From Chiridota heheva (lineage: Eukaryota > Echinodermata > Holothuroidea > Apodida > Chiridotidae): a stretch of DNA of 64,000 nucleotides. The notes beneath the pieces are model-generated. The model saw nothing but the letters and a program-made list of their open reading frames with translations, ran no database searches and was not told the DNA's origin. The stretch lies in the NCBI GenBank assembly GCA_020152595.1, contig JAIGNY010003204.1, positions 210,001 through 274,000 on the forward strand, in the 5' to 3' direction. Position 1 is the stretch's first letter; every line of letters begins with the position of its first letter. Below are positions 10,765 through 64,000 of this stretch, piece after piece. Position numbers and translations under genes: made by a program.

Positions 10765-11545
10765 CATGACCCTATGTCCCACATGGCATTCCATCTTATG
10801 TCCCACATTATATCCAACCATATATCCCACATGGCATCCCTCCCTATGTCCCACATGGCATCCATCCCTGTGTTCCACATTGACATCCCTCCCTATGTCC
10901 CCCATGGCATCCTACCTTATGTCCCACATCAGTGGCTTCCCACCTGATGTCCCACCCTATGTCCCACATGGCATCCCATCTTATGTCCCACATTATATCC
11001 AACCATATATCCCACATGGCATCCCTCCCTATGTCCCCCATGGCATCCTACCTTATGTCCTGCATCAGTGGCTTACCCACCTGATGTCCCACATGACATC
11101 CCACCTTATGTTCCACATTGGATCCAACAAATCTTCCACATGATATCCCTCCCCATGATATCCCTCCCCATGTCCCAATGACATCCCACTTTATGTCCCA
11201 CATGGTATCACATCCCATGTCCCCATGGCCTCCTACCCTATGTCCCACATGGCCTCCTACCCTATGTCATACATGACATCCCAACCTATGTTACACTCTT
11301 GTGTTATTGATGGCATCCCACTCCATGTCCCACATGACATCCCATCTTATTTCACACATGGCATCCCACCCCAGGTCCTACATGACATCCCATACCATCC
11401 CACGTCACACATGGCATTCCACATATATCCCACATGGCATCCCACCTTATGTCCCTACACGGCATCCCATCATAGGTCCCACATTATATCCAACCATATG
11501 TCCCACATTGCATCCCACCAAATGTTCTCACATGACATCCCATAG
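10765..11545. repeat. Degenerate minisatellite related to the 9.1 kb array
   Basis: Irregular copies of CC(T/A)TATGTCCCACATGGCATCC with spacing around 20-30 bp, clearly the same family as 8786-9775 but heavily mutated. A larger duplication is visible: the block TTATATCCAACCATATATCC recurs at about 10807 and 10993. Confidence 0.85.
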
Positions 11546-11822
11546 ACTCAATAAGAAGTCTTGTCTTAGCTAAGTAGAAAGTCTGTCAGTTCATATGATA
11601 ATATATGCAAATTGACTTGTTGAATAAGAAAATAAAGGTGGTGCATACCACATGGTATTCTACCCTATGGCCCCATCCATGTCCCACATGGCGTCCTTCC
11701 CTATGTCCATATGCAGTCACATCCTGTCACACTCCCTGACTGAGCTTACTAAGTATAAAAGTCTTGTCAGTTCATATATTGTAGCAACTTTATGCAAATG
11801 AACACAACAATAAAGACGGAGT
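11546..11822 (+). repeat. Diverged direct duplication around a small array fragment
   Basis: AGTCTTG..AGTTCATAT, then TATGCAAAT and AATAAAG, occur at 11567-11640 and again at 11758-11822. Between them lies another CCCACATGGC-type fragment (11645-11725). Confidence 0.6.
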
Positions 11823-12617
11823 TTAATAATCTGCCTGATACAACGCTTGGTGCACAAATATTTTGAAGAACTTTCAGGGTTTTAAATCTCCAGTGTCATG
11901 AGAGACACTTGAGGGTCTCTGCAGAATATTGGGAAATTATATTATCTTACAAATATCTTCTAAGGAAATATCAAATGTTTTGTAGACTTTTGAAGAAAAG
12001 TAGTCTCTAATCTGTCCTAAGTGTCTCTGAAAAATATATGGATATGTCAAGAAACTTTAACTTTTTCTTTTCTGAGAAAAAACTTTAACATTTTCTGAGG
12101 AATTCTCAAAAACTTTAACATTTTCTGAGGAAATCTCAGGAAAACATGTGGACGACATCTCCATTACAATGGTTCGCATTATGCTTTGCATGCTCACCAA
12201 TTACTTTTCCGAAATTGTCGATTCAGATTTGAAAAGTTCAATAGGTACAATAAACTTTTTTGTCTTCAACCACGTACCGAAAATATCATTAAATTCTTAG
12301 TTATTAGGTAATCAAAGTTTAAACATTTTTGATATATTGAAAAAATATGATGTATGAACAAACAGGAAAACACTTCCGAATGTTTTTTTCTTTTTCTTTT
12401 TGATATTATTTCTTCCCTTAATTTCAGACCTTGAAAATGTTCAAAATGCCTTCTCCAACTTGAGATTGGTTGGGGGTACTACGTACAGTAAAGATCAAAT
12501 TCTTTTCATTAGACTTATTGTCACTTTTTCAAAGAAAAATGGGTTGAAAAACAATGGGATTTACATAAGACTGACAATAGTCTCATTCATACATTGCACG
12601 ATCTCTACACAAAATTT
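11823..12617. other. Mostly featureless; short duplication near 12060-12140
   Basis: AACTTTAACATTTTCTGAGG occurs twice near 12080-12130. Otherwise no gene or element recognised. Confidence 0.4.
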
Positions 12618-12842
12618 TGTTTGTTTGTTTGTTTGATGAGGGCTTAACGGCACCACGACAAACGGTCAAATTGTGCCTGAGAGGTTAGATCATTCTAGAG
12701 GTGGAAAGGAAACGGGGAAAATGAGAGAAATACAAGAACAAAAAGTCAGAAAGCTGGGATCGAGAGAGGAGGTGCATGGGTGAAAAAACAAAGTAGAGAG
12801 AGGGGGTGGAAGAGGAGAATTAAATATGGTTGTAGATGGTTG
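12618..12842 (+). mobile_element. Dispersed SINE-like element A, copy 2 of 3
   Basis: Starts after a TTTGTTTGTTTG run with GATGAGGGCTTAACGGCACC, then GTCAAATTGTGCCTGAGAGG, AGTCAGAAAGCTGGGATCGA and AATATGGTTGTAGATGG. It is the cleanest copy; compare 7540-7768 and 47742-47865. Confidence 0.75.
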
Positions 12843-13145
12843 CCCAAAAATCTTTAAAAAGGTGTAAAAAGCTTTAAAAATGGTGAATTTTGTTTTGTTT
12901 TTTTGCTTTTATGTTTTTTAGTAGATTTTAAATCCATTTAGCTAATGCTGCCCTCTACATGTTCATAATCCTGTAATGGTGTATGGACTGGTAGCAATTT
13001 CTGTACTGTTTGAAAAAGTATTATAATCTGAGCAGACCAGTTTTAAAACTGATTTTGAAAGTTTTTGAGTCATGGCTGATCCAAATTTGATCCGGTTTTA
13101 ATTCATAGAAAAGTTTTGATGGATGACCGGCAGACAGCTCAAATC
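12843..13145. other. No feature recognised
   Basis: Unique AT-rich sequence. Confidence 0.4.
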
Positions 13146-13240
13146 TTTACATAATTCTTTAAATTTATTTCCAAAATCTTAGTCGCAAAAAATGATGATT
13201 AGTCCTGCTAGTTGGGGCATGGCAAAGACTCGCGACGACT
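13146..13240 (+). repeat. Dispersed repeat B, copy 1
   Basis: TTTCCAAAATCTTAGTCGCA, then CCTGCTAGTTGGGGCATGG and AAAGAC match 24432-24525 in the same order (TTTCCAAAATCTCAGCCACT, CCTGCTAGATTTTG, GGGGCATTGGAAAGAC). Both copies are followed immediately by a tandem array. Confidence 0.6.
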
Positions 13241-13435
13241 GACATGGGAAACGGTGGTTTGCTAGCAAGATGCAAACAAAGACAATACTGACATGGGAAA
13301 CGGTGGTTTGCTAGCGAGACGCAAACAAAGACACTACTGACATGGGAAACGGTGGTTTGCTAGCAAGATGCAAACAAAGACACTACTGACATGGGAAACT
13401 GTGGTTTGCTAGCGAGACGCAAACAAAGATGAAGA
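13241..13435. repeat. 49-bp minisatellite, 4 copies
   Basis: GACATGGGAAAC starts at 13241, 13290, 13339 and 13388. Each unit continues GGTGGTTTGCTAGC and GCAAACAAAGA. Confidence 0.95.
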
Positions 13436-14386
13436 AATGCATGTAGTGAATATGCTTCTCCTTTTTTTTTTTAAATTTATTTTCAGAACTTTCCGTTCGT
13501 TTGGTGCCTCTATAAGTTTGGTTTATATGAATGCTAAGACTAAACTTTTCAATAAGAAAGTCAAAATAAAGAAAATATTGAGATAAATTTGCAAATTTTA
13601 GGCAAAATTAGGCCAATTTGTTTTAACTGGGTTTTTTTGCTTGTGAATAATGATAATGGAGGATTTTTATACATTTTTAGATTTTCCTGTCCATTGGTAA
13701 CAGTTTAAATTTGTTCGCAAAGCAAAACCTGCAAAAACAATGAAAATAAACAAACAAATAAACACTGCTGTAATTAAATTACTCACGAAAAAAAATGCAG
13801 TGCATCTGGTGCACGTGAAAACTAACCACTGTACTAGACTGGCATGTTCTACTGTGTGTGTGTGCGTGTGTGTGTTTGTTTTCATACCTAAATATCAGCA
13901 TGAATAAAAGAGGGGGTAGTTGCTCTTTTTTTTATTTAGAATGAAAGTATGTGGATTGGCCTTTCTGATGGTAAACTTCGCATAGTGGAGTTGTATTGAG
14001 ATCAGAAGCTTCAATTTTTGCCAAATTTTGGTTTCAAAAGGCTAAAATTGTGATATTTTTCACAACTTTTGCCAAAAAAAGATATTGATGATAAGGGCAG
14101 TCAAAATTCTACCAGAATTGGATGCATTGATGTCTTTGTAAGTTCTTTACGGGTTTTCAGGCAAAAACAAGGTCTGGAAGTATGGCAAGTAAGTCTTTGA
14201 AGAAAAATGTTGTGAAATTTTGTAATATTCTTTATTTAAACCCATCTTTTTTTTTTTTAAATTGTCAACATAACCCCCATCAAAATGTTACATGTTCTGA
14301 AAGAACTATTCAAGCTCTTCCAAATGATACCAGAATCACTGCTGTGGGCTCTTTCAAATAACACCAACTTCACTGCTGTGGGAAAA
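13436..14386. other. Intergenic or PEX10 3' flank; short (TG)n
   Basis: A short TG-rich microsatellite lies at 13853-13877. A second minus-strand AATAAA is at 14231-14236. No ORF of interest. Confidence 0.4.
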
Positions 14387-14392
14387 TTTATT
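14387..14392 (-). promoter_or_regulatory. Candidate polyadenylation signal of PEX10
   Basis: AATAAA on the minus strand about 383 nt beyond the PEX10 stop codon, the first such hexamer I find in the 3' flank; another is at 14231-14236. Position is plausible but untested. Confidence 0.4.
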
Positions 14393-14774
14393 GAAGTAAA
14401 ATAATTTTTTGAAAAGTGCATGTCCAATTTGTCGTGTCAAGACCACGTGGGAATTTAAGGGTTAATGAGAATGCACCAGGATTGAAACAATTCTGTGATA
14501 GGTTCTTTGTGTAAAATCTTCTTGTCACAGTCTTTTGACTTTCTGTCATCCCAGTATACCCAATCACATCAAAGAGTCCTTAGACCATTCCTTGTGATAC
14601 ATTTCTCATAAACTAAATCTATTTCAAACTGAAAAATTACGCTTCATCTGTATTTCAAAATCATTTATCAAATAATTGCATTACATATCTCATTTAGATT
14701 CCCATTCACTCTTGCATAATGTGCTGTTCTTACATGAGGACTAACATCCCTAGAGGTATTCCCGTCAGTCTACG

Positions 14775-59104
<44,330 letters not shown>

Positions 59105-59371
59105 CTAGCCCCTGAAAGAGAGAAAAGGCAAAGTTTTCAACCAATACTCTTTTTAAGTTATATTACTCAAAAGTGTGGGGATAACAAAATTTGTATCTAA
59201 ATTTCTCAATTTAGAACAATACCTGGTAGGGAATTGTACTATTATGATATTTTACAACAAAAATAACAATATTCTTAGTTATCACATGACACACCTATAT
59301 ACAGTACATACCTCTGTTTGTATATTTACATGTTCCTCCCTTAATTGCGGGCACTCCATCGACAGGACTTC

Positions 59372-59427
59372 CTCGAGGAGGAAGGAGGAAGAGAGGGGAG
59401 GGAAGAGGGGGAGGGGGGGGGAGCAGG
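59372..59427 (+). other. Homopurine tract with quadruplex and triplex potential
   Basis: GAGGAGGAAGGAGGAAGAGA, GGGGAGGGAAGAGGGGGAGG and GGGGGGGAGCAGGG: over 50 purines nearly without interruption. Confidence 0.85.
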
Positions 59428-59479
59428 GCCTTTCCATATATGAGGTAGATATGTGCTGCATGAGCAGTGCATTTTTGCA

Positions 59480-59800
59480 TCATTTTCCATTTTCGTAGTG
59501 CAGGTGTCTTTTTGACTAATTTTCTTTTTTTTTTTTTTTTTTTTTAATAGTACAAAAAATGTCTTTATTTCATCATTTTCGTAGTGCAGGTCCCCCCAAA
59601 AAAGTTTTTTCTCAGTAAATTTTGTACTGCTGGTCCATTTTTACAATATCTGTTATTGAATTGACTTCTTTTATACTGAGGGTATCAAAATTGTATAATT
59701 TCATACTGCAGTTACCAAAAAAATTGTCATACTGTGGGAATGTTTTTCACTTGGTGGGCTGCATACCCCTACCACTTTTAGTATAAAGTGCCCCCCCCCC
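59480..59800 (-). repeat. Dispersed repeat C, minus-strand copy
   Basis: On the minus strand GGGGCACTTTATACTAAAAG, CAGTATGAAATTATACAATT, AGCAGTACAAAATTTACTGA and AAAGACACCTGCACTACGAA match 25872-26112. A T24 run and flanking duplication of CATCATTTTCGTAGTGCAGG are specific to this copy. Confidence 0.75.
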
Positions 59801-59984
59801 CCTTCCAAGTGACTCCCTTATAGTGTATTGACACCAAGCTACAGTACATGTACAATACAGTACAGCAGATGCTAATGTAGCTATAAAAACCTCAAGCCAC
59901 ACGCACACAGATTTATATCTACTGTATGATTTAAGATTGCAGATGGAAAACCACAATCCAGAAAAATAACTTGACCACAACCTT

Positions 59985-60045
59985 GATGTCGGAGTTGATG
60001 TCGGAGCTAGATGTCGGAGCTGGACACGAACCTACGACTTTATGG
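59985..60045 (-). other. tRNA B-box-like fragment with a short triplicated motif
   Basis: Minus strand GTAGGTTCGTGTCCAGCTCC followed by GACATC(A/T)A-type repeats (GATGTCGGAG three times on the plus strand). Probably the 3' half of a decayed SINE; no A box found. Confidence 0.4.
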
Positions 60046-60654
60046 ATAATCAGTAAAATCAAACACTTCAGATATCCAATCATCTTTTTCAAACATTCAA
60101 GCAAAATTGACTTTGTCTTACATTTAATCGGAACATCAGCTGAGATGAAAAATCTAGAGGGGCACAAGAAATGTTAAAAATCTTTTAAGTGTATGCACAC
60201 CATGTGTCAAGTTGTGAACCCCATCCCTCCCCCTTGGGGATGCAACTGTATAATTATTCCAAATAGCTTTCCTTAGTATTATTGATACCAATAGGTATGT
60301 TTATGAATTAATTATTATAACACCTTTTCCTAAAGAAAATTGCAGTTTCAACTAATTTCAATATATCAGATTGCAATGGGGTTCATTTACCAGCTACAAA
60401 TTGCAATTAATTGGGGTTTGGAGGGCCCACATTTAATCAACGATTGTCCCAACTACTGTATGCACCCACTTCTAGCTCCTAGGGCTTGCTCAGCTGTATT
60501 TACTCTATCGATCAAAAGTATAATTTTGCAAAACCCAAAGATAACTGACGATCAATTGAGGGAATTTCAAGGAATATCAGGAGGTAAATCATTTTGTTAT
60601 ACGATACAGAGGTTTATAAGAGGGGGAAAATGATACACAAGTAATAGAAAAGCA

Positions 60655-63600
60655 TGCTGACTTCATGTACAATACATACAGTGGTTGAACTCAGGCTCAC
60701 TTCATGTACAATACATACAGTGGTTAAACTCATGCTCACTTCATGTACAATACATACAGTGCTTGAACTTATGCTGACTTCATGTACAATACATACAGTG
60801 GTTGAACTCATGCTCACTTCATGTACAATACATACAGTGCTTGAACTTATGCTGACTTCATGTACAATACATACAGTGGTTGAACTCATGCTCACTTCAT
60901 GTACGATACATACAGCGGTTGAACTCATGCTCACTTCATGTACAATACATACAGTGGTTGAACTCATGCTCACTTCATGTACAATACATACAGTGATTGA
61001 ACTCATGCTCACTTCATGTACAATACATACAGTGGTTGAACTCATGCTCACTTCATGTACAATACATACAGTGGTTGAACTCATGCTGACTTCATGTACG
61101 ATACATACAGTGGTTGAACTCATGCTCACTTCATGTACAATACATACAGTGGTTGAACTCGTGCTCACTTCATGTACAATACATACAGTGGTTGAACTCG
61201 TGCTGACTTCATGTACAATACATACAGTGGTTGAACTCATGCTGACTTCATGTACAATACATACAGTGGTTGAACTCATGCTCACTTCATGTACAATACA
61301 TACAGTGGTTGAACTCATGCTCACTTCATGTACAATACATACAGTGGTTGAACTCATGCTCACTTCATGTACAATACATACAGTGGTTGAACTCATGCTG
61401 ACTTCATGTACAATACATACAGTGGTTGAACTCATGCTCACTTCATGTACAATACATACAGTGCTTGAACTTATGCTGACTTCATGTACAATACATACAG
61501 TGGTTGAACTCATGCTCACTTCATGTACAATACATACAGTGGTTGAACTCATGCTCACTTCATGTACAATACATACAGTGGTTGAACTCATGCTCACTTC
61601 ATGTACAATACATACAGTGGTTGAACTCATGCTCACTTCATGTACGATACATACAGTGGTTGAACTCATGCTCACTTCATGTACAATACATACAGTGGTT
61701 GAACTCATGCTGACTTCATGTACAATACATACAGTGGTTGAACTCATGCTCACTTCATGTACAATACATACAGTGGTTGAACTCATGCTCACTTCATGTA
61801 CAATACATACAGTGGTTGAACTCATGCTCACTTCATGTACAATACATACAGTGGTTGAACTCATGCTCACTTCATGTACAATACATACAGTGGTTGAACT
61901 CAGGCTCACTTCATGTACAATACATACAGTGCTTGAACTCATGCTGACTTCATGTACAATACATACAGTGGTTGAACTCAGGCTCACTTCATGTACAATA
62001 CATACAGTGATTGAACTCAGGCTCACTTCATGTACAATACATACAGTGATTGAACTCAGGCTCACTTCATGTACAATACATACAGTGGTTGAACTCATGC
62101 TGACTTCATGTACAATACATACAGTGGTTGAACTCATGCTCACTTCATGTACGATACATACAGTGGTTGAACTCATGCTCACTTCATGTACAATACATAC
62201 AGTGGTTGAACTCATGCTCACTTCATGTACAATACATACAGTGGTTGAACTCATGCTGACTTCATGTACAATACATACAGTGCTTGAACTTATGCTGACT
62301 TCATGTACAATACATACAGTGCTTGAACTTATGCTGACTTCATGTACAATACATACAGTGGTTGAACTCATGCTCACTTCATGTACGATACATACAGTGG
62401 TTGAACTCATGCTCACTTCATGTACAATACATACAGTGGTTGAACTCATGCTGACTTCATGTACAATACATACAGTGGTTGAACTCATGCTCACTTCATG
62501 TACAATACATACAGTGGTTGAACTCATGCTGACTTCATGTACAATACATACAGTGGTTAAACTCATGCTCACTTCATGTACAATACATACAGTGGTTGAA
62601 CTTATGCTGACTTCATGTACGATACATACAGTGGTTGAACTCATGCTGACTTCATGTACAATACATACAGTGGTTGAACTCATGCTGACTTCATGTACAA
62701 TACATACAGTGGTTGAACTCATGCTCACTTCATGTACAATACATACAGTGGTTGAACTCATGCTGACTTCATGTACAATACATACAGTGGTTGAACTCAT
62801 GCTGACTTCATGTACGATACATACAGTGGTTGAACTCATGCTGACTTCATGTACAATACATACAGTGGTTGAACTCATGCTGACTTCATGTACAATACAT
62901 ACAGTGGTTGAACTCATGCTGACTTCATGTACAATACATACAGTGGTTGAACTCATGCTCACTTCATGTACGATACATACAGTGGTTGAACTCATGCTGA
63001 CTTCATGTACAATACATACAGTGGTTGAACTCATGCTGACTTCATGTACAATACATACAGTGGTTGAACTCATGCTCACTTCATGTACAATACATACAGT
63101 GGTTGAACTCATGCTGACTTCATGTACAATACATACAGTGGTTGAACTCATGCTGACTTCATGTACAATACATACAGTGGTTAAACTCATGCTCACTTCA
63201 TGTACAATACATACAGTGGTTAAACTCATGCTCACTTCATGTACAATACATACAGTGGTTGAACTCATGCTCACTTCATGTACAATACATACAGTGGTTG
63301 AACTCATGCTGACTTCATGTACGATACATACAGTGGTTGAACTCATGCTGACTTCATGTACAATACATACAGTGGTTGAACTCATGCTGACTTCATGTAC
63401 AATACATACAGTGGTTGAACTCATGCTGACTTCATGTACAATACATACAGTGGTTGAACTCATGCTCACTTCATGTACAATACATACAGTGGTTGAACTC
63501 ATGCTCACTTCATGTACAATACATACAGTGGTTGAACTCATGCTCACTTCATGTACAATACATACAGTGGTTGAACTCATGCTCACTTCATGTACAATAC

Positions 63601-64000
63601 ATACAGTGGTTCAACTCATGCTCACTTCATGTACAATACATACAGTGGTTGAACTCGTGCTCACTTCATGTACGATACATACAGTGGTTGAACTCGTGCT
63701 CACTTCATGTACAATACATACAGTGCTTGAACTTATGCTGACTTTATGTACAATACATACAGTGCTTGAACTTATGCTGACTTCATGTACAATACATACA
63801 GTGGTTAAACTCATGCTGACTTCATGTACAATACATACAGTGCTTGAACTTATGCTGACTTCATGTACAATACATACAGTGGTTAAACTCATGCTGACTT
63901 CATGTACAATACATACAGTGGTTAAACTCATGCTCACTTCATGTACGATACATACAGTGGTTGAACTCGTGCTCACTTCATGTACAATACATACAGTGGT
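60655..64000. repeat. 39-bp minisatellite, about 86 copies, runs off the window end
   Basis: Unit CTTCATGTACAATACATACA plus GTGGTTGAACTCATGCTGA or CTCA. Sub-types: GCTTGAACTTATGCTGA, CAGGCTCA, TACGATACA, GTTAAACTC; GCTTGAACTTATG units cluster near both ends of the visible array. 39 bp is 13 codons, so the minus strand has a 990-codon ORF of (MSSTTVCIVHEVS)n; no start context, domain or exon border supports a gene. Confidence 0.97.

Larger units (their letters stand above)
59105..60649 (-). other. PEX10 intron 5' of the first exon found
   Basis: No start-codon exon of PEX10 could be recognised in 59112-60650. This stretch holds a purine tract, a T24 run (59524-59547), dispersed repeat C and a tRNA-like box. 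A 97-codon plus ORF (60340-60633) has no family I recognise. Confidence 0.6.

Noticed and set aside
60340-60633. 97-codon plus-strand ORF that looks superficially protein-like
   Set aside because: No recognisable family, no start or splice evidence, and it ends at the 39-bp array.
60614-63586. 990-codon minus-strand ORF
   Set aside because: It is the 39-bp array read in a frame that lacks stops because 39 is divisible by three; no domain, start context or splice support.

Overview
The window looks like nuclear DNA from an animal. It is AT-rich, has long introns with GT-AG borders, and carries several clades of non-LTR retrotransposon remnants (L2/CR1-like and two 'endonuclease-reverse transcriptase' types), tRNA-derived SINEs, hAT-like and TTAA-flanked MITEs, and an exceptional load of minisatellites. 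By adding up my array coordinates, roughly 35-40% of the window is tandem repeat. Composition and element types suggest an aquatic invertebrate, but I cannot fix the species.

One host gene is recognisable: PEX10, the peroxisomal RING-finger E3 ubiquitin ligase, on the minus strand. Six exons were found by translating and matching splice phases: 59032-59104 (5' boundary uncertain), 57795-57871, 43270-43521, 34471-34631, 21365-21500 and 14775-14849 (ends at TAG). All five internal junctions have GT-AG borders and compatible phases, giving about 256 codons. The first exon, with the start codon, was not found and probably lies beyond the right edge. Almost everything from 14.85 to 64 kb is therefore PEX10 intron; 1-14.2 kb is downstream intergenic DNA.

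Layout. 1-14.2 kb: a 31-bp array, an L2-like reverse-transcriptase remnant, MITEs, a nested 159/42-bp array, 26-bp and 19-24-bp arrays and several dispersed repeats. 14.2-21.5 kb: PEX10 3' UTR, last exon, last intron and RING exon. 21.5-34.5 kb: intron with 29-, 34- and 37-bp arrays and a long (AT)n. 34.6-43.3 kb: intron with a telomere-like 38-bp array and 32-, 9- and 78-bp arrays. 43.5-57.8 kb: intron with 16-, 25-, 38- and 37-bp arrays, SINEs, and a LINE broken by a hAT MITE and a SINE-like insert. 57.9-59.0 kb: short intron with 60- and 21-bp arrays. 59.1-64 kb: first intron, ending in a 39-bp array that runs off the window.

The most unusual result is the origin of the 17.6-21.4 kb array. 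Its 26-bp unit is the last 24 nt of the PEX10 RING exon (codons IMEWCATK) plus the GT of the 5' splice site. About 130 copies lie in the intron directly downstream, in the sense orientation, flanked by 103-108-bp parent units that contain exon end plus intron start. A real exon-intron boundary has thus become a minisatellite of decoy splice donors between the two halves of the RING finger. A second theme is that several arrays are born from the 3' tails or internal parts of dispersed elements: a SINE/L2-type tail at 15.0-16.4 kb, a LINE tail at 54.2-55.0 kb, a SINE body at 42.8-43.0 kb, and a dispersed element at 4.3-6.4 kb whose unexpanded copy sits at 36.7-37.05 kb.
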